Shown here: piece after piece, positions 44,587-54,076 of the stretch | Position numbering within the stretch: position 1 is the stretch's first letter | Layout of the letters: each line of letters starts with the position of its first letter | Origin: Longicatena caecimuris | GTDB lineage: Bacteria > Bacillota_I > Bacilli_A > Erysipelotrichales > Erysipelotrichaceae | Direction: 5' to 3' | Assembly: GCF_004341945.1 (NCBI RefSeq) | Contig: NZ_SMBP01000004.1 | Coordinates: 62,001 to 126,000 of the forward strand | Length of the DNA: 64,000 nucleotides | Position numbers and translations under genes: made by a program | The notes under the pieces: generated by a model | Told to the model about the DNA's origin: nothing | Databases searched by the model: none | Seen by the model: the letters and a program-made list of their open reading frames with translations, nothing else

Positions 44587-44637
44587 ATGGTCTTAAGAAG
44601 ATGCACTATATTAATTACACAATTCAACGGTTTTTAG
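44587..44637 (+). CDS. Possible 16-residue leader peptide before purE
   Basis: ATAGGAGGT stands 8 nt before ATG 44587. The frame reads MVLRRCTILITQFNGF and stops 56 bp before purE. The ribosome site is among the strongest in this region. It may be a translated leader or a chance frame; I know of no described peptide like it. Confidence 0.4.
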   Translation: MVLRRCTILITQFNGF

Positions 44638-44693
44638 TGTACATATTAAGAGATGCTTGATATGTATTTTTTATTTCTAAGGAGGAAAAGCAA

Positions 44694-45194
44694 ATGAGTG
44701 AAAAGAAACCTATCGTCAGTATTTTAATGGGAAGTCGCAGTGATCTTCCTACTATGGAAGCTTGTTTCAATCAGCTGAAGGAATTCGATATCCCCTTTGA
44801 AGCACATGCTTTATCAGCACATCGTACGCCAAATGAAGTTATCGCATTGGCAGAAGGCGCAAAGAAACGCGGTATTAAGGTTATTATCGCAGCTGCCGGT
44901 GGAGCTGCACACTTAGGTGGTGTGATTGCTAGTTCTACGACATTACCAGTGATTGGTGTTCCTATTCAGACAAGTGCATTAGGTGGTATGGACTCTTTGC
45001 TGAGTACGGTGCAAATGCCTGGTGGAATTCCTGTCGCAACTGTCGCAATCGGTAAAGCCGGCGCAAAAAATGCCGCCATCCTGGCAGCACAGATGATTGC
45101 CTTGAGCGATGATGAAATGGCTGAAAAAATGGAAGCCTTTAAGAAAGCAATGGCTGAAAAAGTTATCAAAGATTCCGTAATTGAAGTGGAATAA
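44694..45194 (+). CDS. purE: 5-(carboxyamino)imidazole ribonucleotide mutase PurE
   Basis: The 166-residue class I PurE converts N5-CAIR to CAIR. Motifs: MGSRSDLPTM, SAHRTPNE (catalytic His) and GGAAHLGGVIAS. Length is typical. AAGGAGG precedes the ATG. It is the first gene of the purine operon. purK, which makes its substrate, is not adjacent. Confidence 0.96.
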   Translation: MSEKKPIVSILMGSRSDLPTMEACFNQLKEFDIPFEAHALSAHRTPNEVIALAEGAKKRGIKVIIAAAGGAAHLGGVIASSTTLPVIGVPIQTSALGGMDSLLSTVQMPGGIPVATVAIGKAGAKNAAILAAQMIALSDDEMAEKMEAFKKAMAEKVIKDSVIEVE

Positions 45195-45209
45195 TATAAG
45201 GAGAAGAAG

Positions 45210-48200
45210 ATGAACTATCGTGTGTATGTGAAGAAGAAAGAAGCTTTTCGTGTAGAAGCAGATTCTTTATTTCATGAATTAAAACAGAATTTGAATTTAT
45301 CTGATGTACATGGTATTGAGCTTTACAATGTCTATGATGTTTTTCATGGGGATGACCATGATATGGAACTGTTAAAGGATAAGGTATTATCAGAAAAAGT
45401 AACAGATGAAGTATTTGATGAGATCGCATTGGAAGGAAAGACATACATTGCATATGAATGCCTGCCAGGTCAATATGATCAGCGTGCTGATAGCGCACAG
45501 CAATGTTTGATGCTGTTGAATAATAAGCAGGATGTTGTTATCAAAAGTGGAAAGATCGTTATTCTAGATGGCAGTGTAAGTGAAGAAGAACTTATCGCCA
45601 TTAAGAACTATCTTATTAACCCTGTGGAAATGAGAGAGAAAGATCTCTCTGTGTTAATCAATGAAGAAGATGTAGAAATCGAAGCTGTTCCGGTTTTAGA
45701 AGGTTTCTGTGCTTTGGATGAAGCAGGCTTAGAAGCACTTCGTCAGGAACATGGCTTAGCTATGACCTTGGCAGATATTGCCCATGTGCAGAAGTATTTC
45801 AAAGAAGAAGAACAGCGTGATCTGACTTTAACGGAATTAAAGGTATTGGATACTTATTGGTCTGATCATTGTCGTCATACAACATTTGAAACAATCTTAC
45901 AGAATGTGACCTTTGATGCCGGTTCTTTACAGGATAGCATCCAGAAGGCATATGAAACTTATTTGCATTTACGTGAAGAGGTACATGGTAATAAGAAAGT
46001 CATGACCTTGATGGATATGGCAACCATTGCCGGTAAATATTTGCGTAAGAATGGTAAATTGGAAGACATGGAAGTCAGTGATGAAATCAATGCCTGCTCC
46101 ATTGAAATCACGGTGGATGTAGATGGTGAAGATCAGCAGTGGCTGTTGATGTTTAAGAATGAAACGCATAACCATCCAACGGAAATTGAACCATTTGGTG
46201 GCGCATCCACTTGTATCGGTGGTGCCATCCGTGACCCATTGTCAGGAAGAAGCTATGTTTATCAGGCAATGCGTATTACCGGTGCCGGTGATATTACAAA
46301 AGATATTAAGGAAGCTTTACCAAACAAATTGCCACAATCCCGTATTTCTAAGGGGGCGGCTGCCGGATATTCTTCTTATGGAAACCAGATTGGTTTAGCA
46401 ACCACATATGTAAAAGAAATTTATAATGATGGCTATGTCGCAAAACGTATGGAAGTTGGTGCAGTCGTTGGAGCAGCACCGAAAGAAAATGTTGTGCGTA
46501 AAAAACCAAATGCCGGTGACATCGTTGTCTTGATTGGTGGAGCTACCGGACGTGATGGTGTCGGTGGAGCTACCGGTTCCAGTAAGGAACACAATGACAC
46601 CTCTTTAACGAAATGTTCCAGTGAGGTTCAAAAAGGAAATGCACCGATTGAACGTAAGCTGCAGCGCTTGTTCCGTAATCCAAAGGCGACACGTTTGATT
46701 AAGAAAGCCAATGACTTTGGGGCCGGCGGTGTCAGTGTTGCCGTTGGTGAATTAGCCGATGGTTTACAAATTGATTTGGATAAAGTGCCAGTAAAATACA
46801 GCGGTTTATCTGGTACTGAGTTGGCAATTTCTGAATCACAGGAACGGATGGCTGTATTAATTGAAGAAAAAGACTTTGATGAGTTTAAACAATATGCCTA
46901 TGAAGAAAATCTTGATGCCTGCATCGTCGCCGTGGTAACCGAAGAACCACGCTTGGTAATGCAGTTCCAGGGTAAGGAAATCGTGAATATGTCACGTGCT
47001 TTCCTGGATACCAATGGTGTGCGTGGCTTACAGGATGTTCTTGTGAAAGAAGGCTTAACAACAAAAGATCCATTCCACAGTAGTGTGAAAAGCATTGAAG
47101 AAGACTTACAGCAGCCAAATGTTGCTTCTCAGATTGGCTTGGCTGAAATGTTCGATGCTTCCATCGGTAAGTCTACTGTTTTAATGCCATTTGGCGGTAA
47201 GTATCAATTAACTGAAACAGAAGGCAGCGTACAGAAATTGCCTGTCTTTGGTTTCACAAATACCGCAAGCATCATGACACATGGATATCATCCTGAGGTA
47301 TCTTTATACTCTCCTTATTTAGGAGCTAGCTATTCTGTCGTAGAAGCCCTAGCAAGAGTGACCGCGTTAGGTGGTAATTATGCTACTTGTCGTTTAACCA
47401 ATCAAGAATATTTTGAACGTTTACATACAGACCCTGAAAAATGGGGCAAACCTATGCAGGCACTGCTTGGTTTGATTGAGGCAGAAATGGCATTTGAAAC
47501 ACCGGCAATCGGTGGTAAGGATTCTATGTCCGGAACCTTTAATGATATCAGTGTGCCACCTACCTTGATTACTTTTGCCGTCACAACCGAAAAGACAGAC
47601 AATATCATTTCCAGTGAATGCAAAGCAGCAGGTCATAACCTGTATCTGGTAAAACACACACCAAAAGCAAACAAGACTCCGGATTATGAACAGTTAAAGA
47701 AAAACTTTGCCCTTGTGCGCGAGCATATCTTAAATAAGGATATCGTAGCTGCTGCTACTGTGAAATTCGGTGGTATTGCCGAAACCTTATGCAAGATGAG
47801 CTTTGGTAATAAGATTGGTATCGATGTTGTGACAAATGAGCCTGTTTTTGATATCAGCATCGGTTCTATCATCGTTGAAAGTGATAAGGTAATCGAAGAT
47901 GATGCCTTCATCCTGTTAGGTACAACAACCGATACAAACAGTATTCGTATCAATGAGGAACGTATCAACATTGATGATGCTATCGCTGTTTGGTGCAAGC
48001 GTTATGATAAGATTTATCCAATGAGTGTTGATCATGATGGAAAACGTGTGGATACACCTACCTATACAAGCACAGAACATAAGCAAGCAAGCAAGACATA
48101 TGATAAACCGAAAGTTATTATTCCGGTCTTCCCTGGTCAAAACTGTGAATATGACACAAAACAGCAGTTTGAACGTGCCGGTGCCGAAGTTGAAATCTAT

Positions 48201-48905
48201 GTCTTCAACAATCTGAATGTTACAAGCATTGAACGCAGTTTGAAGGAATTAAGTGAAAAAATTGCCCATGCCCAGATCTTAATGCTGGTTGGTGGCTTCT
48301 CCAGCGGTGATGAGCCAGATGGCAGCGGTAAGTTTATTGCGAATGTCTTAAGTAATCCATTGGTAAATGAAGCAGTCCAGACATTGTTAGATAACGATGG
48401 TTTGATTCTTGGTATCTGTAATGGATTCCAGGCATTGATCAAGAGTGGCTTATTGCCATATGGCAATATTGAAGGGCTGAATGAAGCTTCTCCTACCTTG
48501 TTCCGTAACAACATCAACCGCCATGTTTCGCATATTGCGACAACGAAAGTTACCAGCAATAAATCTCCTTGGCTGTCTAGCTTTACACCAAATGACTGCC
48601 ATAGCATTGCCATGTCACATGGAGAAGGTAAGTTTGTGGTAAGTGAAGAAGTTGCCAAAGAACTGTTTGAAAACGGACAGGTTGCGACCCAATATGTTGA
48701 TCTTGAGGGTAATCCAACCATGGATGGTACGTATAATATCAACGGTTCTTACTATGCCATTGAGGGTATTACCTCTAAGGATGGTCGTATCTTAGGTAAG
48801 ATGGGACATAGTGAACGTTATGAAGATGGACTGTTTAAGAATATTGATGGTAATAAACTACAGAACATCTTTGAAAACGGTGTGAACTACTTTAAAAATA
48901 AATAA
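45210..48905 (+). CDS. purL: Phosphoribosylformylglycinamidine synthase, single-chain PurL
   Basis: The 1231-residue enzyme makes FGAM from FGAR, glutamine and ATP. It fuses the N-terminal PurS-like region, two AIRS-type halves (motif DTYWSDHCRHTTFET near residue 215; KNETHNHPTEIEPFGGA near 315; GGKDSMSGTF near 768) and a C-terminal class I glutaminase domain (about 965-1231). The glutaminase has GICNGFQAL with the nucleophile Cys and the SHGEGKF histidine region. The single-chain form contrasts with the separate PurS/PurQ/PurL of Bacillus. It starts 15 bp after purE. Confidence 0.96.
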   Translation: MNYRVYVKKKEAFRVEADSLFHELKQNLNLSDVHGIELYNVYDVFHGDDHDMELLKDKVLSEKVTDEVFDEIALEGKTYIAYECLPGQYDQRADSAQQCLMLLNNKQDVVIKSGKIVILDGSVSEEELIAIKNYLINPVEMREKDLSVLINEEDVEIEAVPVLEGFCALDEAGLEALRQEHGLAMTLADIAHVQKYFKEEEQRDLTLTELKVLDTYWSDHCRHTTFETILQNVTFDAGSLQDSIQKAYETYLHLREEVHGNKKVMTLMDMATIAGKYLRKNGKLEDMEVSDEINACSIEITVDVDGEDQQWLLMFKNETHNHPTEIEPFGGASTCIGGAIRDPLSGRSYVYQAMRITGAGDITKDIKEALPNKLPQSRISKGAAAGYSSYGNQIGLATTYVKEIYNDGYVAKRMEVGAVVGAAPKENVVRKKPNAGDIVVLIGGATGRDGVGGATGSSKEHNDTSLTKCSSEVQKGNAPIERKLQRLFRNPKATRLIKKANDFGAGGVSVAVGELADGLQIDLDKVPVKYSGLSGTELAISESQERMAVLIEEKDFDEFKQYAYEENLDACIVAVVTEEPRLVMQFQGKEIVNMSRAFLDTNGVRGLQDVLVKEGLTTKDPFHSSVKSIEEDLQQPNVASQIGLAEMFDASIGKSTVLMPFGGKYQLTETEGSVQKLPVFGFTNTASIMTHGYHPEVSLYSPYLGASYSVVEALARVTALGGNYATCRLTNQEYFERLHTDPEKWGKPMQALLGLIEAEMAFETPAIGGKDSMSGTFNDISVPPTLITFAVTTEKTDNIISSECKAAGHNLYLVKHTPKANKTPDYEQLKKNFALVREHILNKDIVAAATVKFGGIAETLCKMSFGNKIGIDVVTNEPVFDISIGSIIVESDKVIEDDAFILLGTTTDTNSIRINEERINIDDAIAVWCKRYDKIYPMSVDHDGKRVDTPTYTSTEHKQASKTYDKPKVIIPVFPGQNCEYDTKQQFERAGAEVEIYVFNNLNVTSIERSLKELSEKIAHAQILMLVGGFSSGDEPDGSGKFIANVLSNPLVNEAVQTLLDNDGLILGICNGFQALIKSGLLPYGNIEGLNEASPTLFRNNINRHVSHIATTKVTSNKSPWLSSFTPNDCHSIAMSHGEGKFVVSEEVAKELFENGQVATQYVDLEGNPTMDGTYNINGSYYAIEGITSKDGRILGKMGHSERYEDGLFKNIDGNKLQNIFENGVNYFKNK

Positions 48906-48919
48906 GAAGGAATGAAAAA

Positions 48920-48959
48920 GATAGCAATGCCTGTGTACACATCCTCAGGCATCGCTATC
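48920..48959 (+). repeat. Intercistronic hairpin between purL and purM
   Basis: GATAGCAATGCCTG / CAGGCATCGCTATC pair at 13 of 14 positions. No T run follows, so it may stabilise or process the mRNA rather than terminate it. Confidence 0.65.
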
Positions 48960-48991
48960 ATGTATAGGATATACAGAAAGGTAAAGAGAAT

Positions 48992-50023
48992 ATGAGTGAT
49001 AAGTATAGAGAAGCCGGTGTCAATCTGGAAGCTGGCTATGAATCCGTAAGATTGATTAAAAGTCATGTGGCACGTACAAAGGTAAAGGGTGCGATTGATT
49101 CTATCGGTGCATTTGGTGGTATGTTTGATTTATCCATGTTAAATATGAAAGAGCCGGTTTTGGTTTCCGGTACAGATGGTGTTGGTACCAAACTGATGAT
49201 TGCTTTTGCTATGGATAAGCATGATAGCGTTGGTATTGATGCAGTCGCAATGTGTGTAAATGATGTTTTGGTACAAGGAGCTGCGCCAATCTTCTTCTTA
49301 GATTATTTGGCAGTGGGCAAGAATGAGCCAACGAAGATCGAGCAATTGGTAAAAGGTGTTGCGGATGGCTGTGTGCAGGCAGAATGTGCTTTGATTGGCG
49401 GCGAAACAGCAGAAATGCCGGATATGTATGATGTACAGCATTACGATATTGCCGGTTTCTGTGTGGGTGCTGTAGATAAATGTAATCTGTTAGATGGCCA
49501 GAAGATTGAAAAAGGCAATGTGTTGATTGGCTTACCAAGCTCCGGTGTACATTCAAATGGGTTCTCTTTGATTCGCAAGGTTTTATTAAAGGATGCGAAA
49601 TTAGATTTACATAAGCGTTATGAAGAATTAGGTAATGAAAAACTAGGTGATGTTTTATTAACCCCTACCAAGATTTATGTCAAAGCTATTAAACACTTGC
49701 TAGGTAAGGTGGATATCAAAGGCATGAGTCATATTACCGGTGGCGGTTTCTATGAAAACGTACCTAGAATGTTAAAGGATGGACAGGGTGTTTCTATCGA
49801 TTTAACAACATATCCACATAAACCAATCTTTGATTTCATCGCGAAGACAGGGGATATTCCTATGAAGGAAATGTGCAATGTCTTCAACATGGGTATTGGC
49901 TTTATGATGGCTGTGGATAAAGCAGATGTAGAAAAGGTACAAAGCCTGTTACAGGAAATCGGCGAAGAATCTTATGTCATCGGTGAAGTAACCGATAGTG
50001 GAAGTGTGGATTTAACATGGTAA
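48992..50023 (+). CDS. purM: Phosphoribosylformylglycinamidine cyclo-ligase PurM
   Basis: The 343-residue AIR synthetase cyclises FGAM to AIR with ATP. Motifs: [39 protein letters not shown] and [12 protein letters not shown]. It ends VDLTW. It overlaps purN by 7 bp. Confidence 0.97.
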   Translation: MSDKYREAGVNLEAGYESVRLIKSHVARTKVKGAIDSIGAFGGMFDLSMLNMKEPVLVSGTDGVGTKLMIAFAMDKHDSVGIDAVAMCVNDVLVQGAAPIFFLDYLAVGKNEPTKIEQLVKGVADGCVQAECALIGGETAEMPDMYDVQHYDIAGFCVGAVDKCNLLDGQKIEKGNVLIGLPSSGVHSNGFSLIRKVLLKDAKLDLHKRYEELGNEKLGDVLLTPTKIYVKAIKHLLGKVDIKGMSHITGGGFYENVPRMLKDGQGVSIDLTTYPHKPIFDFIAKTGDIPMKEMCNVFNMGIGFMMAVDKADVEKVQSLLQEIGEESYVIGEVTDSGSVDLTW

Positions 50024-50601
50024 ACATTGCGATATTTGCCAGTGGCAATGGTTCTAACTTTGAGAATCTTGTCAACGAAATAAACAATGGACATATTGAT
50101 AATGCCGTTTGTAAGGTATTGATTATTGATAAGGAACAAGCATATGCCAAAGAGCGTGCAGCGCGTTTAGGTATTCCATGTGTCTATGTGAATCCTAAGG
50201 GCTATGGCGGTAAAGAAGGCTATGAAACAGAAATCATGAAAACCTTAGAGAACTACGAGGTTGAATTGATTGTTCTAGCAGGATATATGCGTTTTATTGG
50301 CAAGGTGTTGTTAAGCAACTATCCAAATCGTATCATCAATCTGCATCCGGCATATTTACCTGCCTTCCCCGGTGCGCATAGCATTCAAGATGCTTTTGAA
50401 GCAAAGGTATCTTATACAGGGGTTACCGTGCATTATGTAGATGAAGGTGTCGATACAGGGGAAATCATCCATCAGGAAAAGATCATGATTGATCCTGCAT
50501 GGGATCTGGAAACCCTAGAAGAGCATGTGCATGCGAAGGAATATGATATGTTTCCACGTGTCTTAAAGACAGTTTGTGAACGTATGGAAGAATATAAATA
50601 A
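50017..50601 (+). CDS. purN: Phosphoribosylglycinamide formyltransferase PurN
   Basis: The 194-residue enzyme transfers formyl from 10-formyl-THF to GAR. Motifs: [20 protein letters not shown], and the catalytic [16 protein letters not shown] with Asn-His and, later, [10 protein letters not shown] containing the catalytic Asp. It is translationally coupled to purM. Confidence 0.96.
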   Translation: MVNIAIFASGNGSNFENLVNEINNGHIDNAVCKVLIIDKEQAYAKERAARLGIPCVYVNPKGYGGKEGYETEIMKTLENYEVELIVLAGYMRFIGKVLLSNYPNRIINLHPAYLPAFPGAHSIQDAFEAKVSYTGVTVHYVDEGVDTGEIIHQEKIMIDPAWDLETLEEHVHAKEYDMFPRVLKTVCERMEEYK

Positions 50602-50619
50602 AGAAAGAGCGGTGTTATT

Positions 50620-52152
50620 ATGAAACGAGCATTAGTAAGTGTATCTGATAAAACAAATCTGATTGAATTCGTATCCGGATTAAAAGAATTAGGTTATGAA
50701 ATTATATCTACCGGTGGTACAAAGAAGGCTTTGGATAATGCCGGTTTAGATACTATTGGTATCTCAGAGGTTACCGGTTTTCCGGAAATCATGGATGGTC
50801 GTGTAAAAACATTACATCCAAAGGTACATGGAGCGTTATTGTGTGTACGTGATAATCCGGAGCATGTTCGTCAGCTGCAGGAATTAGGTATTGATTATAT
50901 TGATTTGGTTTGTGTAAACTTGTATCCCTTCAAACAAACCGTACAAAAACCAGGTGTAACGCATGAAGAAATCATCGAGAATATTGATATCGGCGGACCT
51001 AGCATGCTGCGTAGCGCATCTAAGAACTATCGCTATATTCCGGTCATTGTGGATCCAAATGATTATGATGCAGTGCTGAAGGAACTGCGCGAAATGGGGG
51101 AAACTTGTCCGGTGACAAGAGAATTCTTGGCTGCTAAAGTCTTCCGTCATACAGCAGCATACGATGCGATGATTGCGGACTATCTAACAAATAAAACGGG
51201 TGAGAAATATCCTGAAAAATTAACGATTACCTTCGATAAGGTACAAGACCTTCGTTATGGAGAAAACCCACATCAAAGTGCTGCCTTCTATAAAGGTATG
51301 AAACCTTCTTACTCCTTAGCAAATGCCAAACAGCTGCATGGTAAGGAATTATCTTACAACAACATTCAGGATGGCAATGCAGCAATTGAAATCTTAAAGG
51401 ATTTTGAAGGACAGTGTGCCGTTGTTGGATTAAAACATATGAATCCATGTGGTGTAGGTATTGGTGCGACCTTGGAAGAAGCATGGGATAAGGCATATGA
51501 AGCAGATCCGATTTCCATCTTCGGTGGTATCGTGGCTATGAATGAGCCGGTCAATGCAGCAGTTGCGGAAAAACTGGCAAATATTTTCTTAGAAATCATC
51601 ATTGCGCCTTACTTTGAACCGGCCGCATTTGAAATCTTATCAAAGAAAAAGAATATCCGTCTGATGGAATTGGATACGACATTAGAAGTAACTACAAAAT
51701 ATAAATATACGAATGTTAACGATGGCTTATTGGTACAGGATATTGATGATCATAAGCTGAAAGAAGAGGATCTGCGTTGTGTAACAAACCGTAAGCCTAC
51801 GGAAGAAGAAATGAAACAATTGTTGTTCGCATGGAAGGTTGTAAAACATGTGAAATCCAATGCCATCGTATTGGTAAAGGATAACATGACAATCGGAGTT
51901 GGTGCCGGTCAGATGAATCGTGTCGGTGCGGCAAAGATTGCCATTGAGCAAGCTGGTGAAAAAGCTAAAGGTTCTGTTATGAGCAGTGATGCTTTCTTCC
52001 CTATGCCAGATACTGTAGAAGAAGCAGTGAAAGCAGGGGTAACAGCCATTATTCAACCAGGTGGTTCTATCAAGGATCAGCTGTCCATTGATGTGTGCAA
52101 TGAACATGGCATTGCGATGGTGTATACCGGAGTGCGTCACTTTAAACACTAA
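50620..52152 (+). CDS. purH: Bifunctional AICAR transformylase / IMP cyclohydrolase PurH
   Basis: The 510-residue enzyme performs the last two steps to IMP. The N-terminal IMPCH domain has ISTGGTKKAL and TLHPKVHGALL. The C-terminal transformylase has GLKHMNPCGVGIG (catalytic Lys-His), RYGENPHQSAAFY and the GGSIKDQ motif. It is the last gene of the operon. purF, purD, purC and purB are not in the window. Confidence 0.96.
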   Translation: MKRALVSVSDKTNLIEFVSGLKELGYEIISTGGTKKALDNAGLDTIGISEVTGFPEIMDGRVKTLHPKVHGALLCVRDNPEHVRQLQELGIDYIDLVCVNLYPFKQTVQKPGVTHEEIIENIDIGGPSMLRSASKNYRYIPVIVDPNDYDAVLKELREMGETCPVTREFLAAKVFRHTAAYDAMIADYLTNKTGEKYPEKLTITFDKVQDLRYGENPHQSAAFYKGMKPSYSLANAKQLHGKELSYNNIQDGNAAIEILKDFEGQCAVVGLKHMNPCGVGIGATLEEAWDKAYEADPISIFGGIVAMNEPVNAAVAEKLANIFLEIIIAPYFEPAAFEILSKKKNIRLMELDTTLEVTTKYKYTNVNDGLLVQDIDDHKLKEEDLRCVTNRKPTEEEMKQLLFAWKVVKHVKSNAIVLVKDNMTIGVGAGQMNRVGAAKIAIEQAGEKAKGSVMSSDAFFPMPDTVEEAVKAGVTAIIQPGGSIKDQLSIDVCNEHGIAMVYTGVRHFKH

Positions 52153-52172
52153 GATAGGAACATAAGAATGAC

Positions 52173-52228
52173 AAAAGAAGATTGGATATTCAGCACTTTC
52201 GTTGCTCATATGCAATCTTCTTTTTTTT
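52173..52228 (+). terminator. Terminator of the purine operon
   Basis: AGAAGATTG / CAATCTTCT (52176-52184, 52213-52221) followed by TTTTTTT. The next 237 bp hold no gene I can support. Confidence 0.8.
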
Positions 52229-52465
52229 AACAGCTCTGCTTCATTACTATTTTTATATAGCTCATGTAAGAGGGGTTAAATAATATTGAAAAAGCAGTTT
52301 TCTATCCTACGAGTTATCTTCTTACTATCTTTATATGACGCTAACAATGCAAAGCATTTGCATAGCTTATAAACTACGATTTCTCAAAAATCTACAGTAT
52401 GAAAAAAGCGCTATGTTCTTTATCCATCTATGTAATACTTCAGCAACGAAAAGGATGCTGTCTGT

Positions 52466-52711
52466 TTATGAACCGATTTCAGGTTCTAAGTTTTCAAAAA
52501 GTGGATCATCAAAAAATTCTATTATCGTGATGGATAAGCCATCACATATTTTTTTAATTGTTGATATCGTTGGATTTTTACTTTTTCCAAACTTAATATT
52601 ATTTAATGTTGATTGTGTGATACCACATGTTGTGCTAAGACCATTTAAGGTGATTTCGTTCGTTTTGCATAATTGCAAGATACGTTTACAGCTTGCTTCT
52701 CCTATTGTCAT
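52466..52711 (-). CDS. Small Xre/Cro-type regulator (paralogue 2)
   Basis: The 81-residue helix-turn-helix protein (RILQLCKTNEITLNGLSTTCGITQSTLNNI, recognition helix QSTLNNIKFGKSKNPT) is paralogous to the one at 25778-26020, sharing the NPTISTIKKICDG stretch. AAAGGGG precedes the start. A TAAC-N8-GTTA dyad lies at 52763-52778, about 50 bp upstream. An opposite-strand frame covers this gene but has no ribosome site. Confidence 0.88.
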   Translation of the reverse strand: MTIGEASCKRILQLCKTNEITLNGLSTTCGITQSTLNNIKFGKSKNPTISTIKKICDGLSITIIEFFDDPLFENLEPEIGS

Positions 52712-52762
52712 AAATATCGCCCCTTTATACTATTTATTTTACTTAGATATACTACAAAAGGT

Positions 52763-52778
52763 TAACTATATTGGGTTA
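52763..52778. promoter_or_regulatory. Candidate Xre operator, copy 3
   Basis: TAAC-TATATTGG-GTTA; its reverse complement differs from copy 1 (26073-26088) at only a few central bases. It lies between the Xre gene and the nitroreductase. Confidence 0.6.
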
Positions 52779-52873
52779 TTATGATACTTTTGTTTACTTT
52801 TTATATCCATATAGATGTAAAGATACAATTTACATATCGCAAAATAAGTATATACTTAAGGTAAGAGGTGATA

Positions 52874-53413
52874 ATGATGGAAATGCAGAAAGTGTTGGAA
52901 CAAAGAAGAAGTATTCGTAAATATCAAGATAAGCCGATAAAGAAAGAAGTTGTGGAGGAATTACTTCATGCGGCTCTTTTAGCACCTACATGGAAAAATT
53001 CACAGACAGGACGTTATTATGTTGTTATGGATAAAGATAAGCTAGAGCAGGTGAAAAAGGAAGGGCTTGCCCCATTTAATGCAGAGAATACGAAAGATGC
53101 TCCAGTTTTGATTGTTACAACATTTGTAAAAGATCGCAGTGGTTATGAACGTAACGGTGAACCAAGTAATGAACTGGGCAATGGCTGGGGTTGTTATGAT
53201 TTAGGCTTGCAAAATGAAAACTTATTATTAAAAGCAACGGATTTAGGATTAAGTACCTTAGTCATGGGAATTCGTGATGCTGATAGACTACGTGAGATGT
53301 TAAGTATCAGTGAAGAAGAAATTATTGTATCAGTAATTGCTGTAGGATATGGTGATGCGACACCAACAATGCCAAAACGTAAAGAGATAAGTGAATTCGT
53401 TACCTTTTATTAA
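52874..53413 (+). CDS. Nitroreductase-family flavoprotein
   Basis: The 179-residue protein has the nitroreductase fold motifs: an N-terminal RRSIRKYQDKPI and APTWKNSQTGRYY for FMN binding, and DLGLQNENLLLKATDLGLSTLVMG near the C-terminal half. Members use NAD(P)H and FMN to reduce nitroaromatics or quinones. The native substrate is unknown. Start ATG 52874 (or 52877) follows AGAGGTG; GTG 52868 lies within that site. TATACT at 52851-52856 may be its -10. Confidence 0.9.
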   Translation: MMEMQKVLEQRRSIRKYQDKPIKKEVVEELLHAALLAPTWKNSQTGRYYVVMDKDKLEQVKKEGLAPFNAENTKDAPVLIVTTFVKDRSGYERNGEPSNELGNGWGCYDLGLQNENLLLKATDLGLSTLVMGIRDADRLREMLSISEEEIIVSVIAVGYGDATPTMPKRKEISEFVTFY

Positions 53414-53420
53414 ACTAAAA

Positions 53421-53475
53421 ACGTATGATTACTTTGACTACCTTGACAAGGCTAGTTAAGATCATACGTTTTTTT
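53421..53475. terminator. Terminator between the nitroreductase and the channel operon
   Basis: ACGTATGAT / ATCATACGT (53421-53429, 53461-53469) with an inner CCTTG/AAGG stem and a T run. Confidence 0.8.
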
Positions 53476-53482
53476 GTGTTTT

Positions 53483-54076
53483 TTATTTAATTAAACTAGT
53501 TTTATTTTGCTGCTTTAAAGCCTCAGTATCATAACGAAGTGATTTTGGTAACAGCCAATATAAGCCGGTAATCAAAACAAGCGATATTGCTGCATCTCCT
53601 AACTTTAAGACCATAGCTCCAAAGAAGACGGAAAAGAATTGTGGTACTCCTTGTGCCATAGCAATCTTATAAAAGTGCAATTCCCATTTACTATCTGGAA
53701 TCCCACCGGATTGCCACATGGTTAATAAGGCAGAAATGAAAGATGCGACTACAATTACCGTGATAAAAGTTGGAAGTATACGTTTTATACTGATTTTTCC
53801 GTTTACTTTCAACATGATACCAGTAACTAAGGCAACTCCCGCACTCACGGCAAAATAAATCAGCGAACTGGCATCATAGAAGAAGATGGAAGAAATGAAA
53901 TTGTTAACAAGTCCAACCAACAGTCCGGCAGCAGGTTCCAAAACGATGGCGGCAAAAGCTGTTCCTTGTAAATCCAGCCATACAGGAAGGTGACAGAAAT
54001 GGGCAATCAGATAGAAGACCGTATTGAAGATTACGGAAATTGCCATAACGATTACATAACGTTTTCTTCTATTCAT
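53483..54076 (-). CDS. ECF-transporter S-component-like membrane protein
   Basis: The 197-residue protein has about six membrane helices. It shows the pattern WLDLQGTAFAAIVLEPAAGLLVGLVNN, common in S-component-like proteins that bind small substrates. ATG 54076 follows GGAGGAGG; the longer frame start is upstream of it. It overlaps the K+ channel stop by 8 bp and is the third gene of the channel operon. No ECF ATPase or T component is adjacent, so it may work with a shared module or do something else. The substrate is unknown. Confidence 0.72.
   Translation of the reverse strand: MNRRKRYVIVMAISVIFNTVFYLIAHFCHLPVWLDLQGTAFAAIVLEPAAGLLVGLVNNFISSIFFYDASSLIYFAVSAGVALVTGIMLKVNGKISIKRILPTFITVIVVASFISALLTMWQSGGIPDSKWELHFYKIAMAQGVPQFFSVFFGAMVLKLGDAAISLVLITGLYWLLPKSLRYDTEALKQQNKTSLIK

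Noticed and set aside
44421-44660. 79-codon plus-strand frame across the riboswitch
   Set aside because: It covers the conserved aptamer and terminator, has no ribosome site, and its apparent peptide reflects RNA structure.
48197-48742. 181-codon minus-strand frame inside purL
   Set aside because: Antisense shadow of the glutaminase domain.
52335-52784. 149-codon plus-strand frame opposite the second Xre gene
   Set aside because: No ribosome site, and the opposite strand encodes a clear helix-turn-helix protein with a paralogue.
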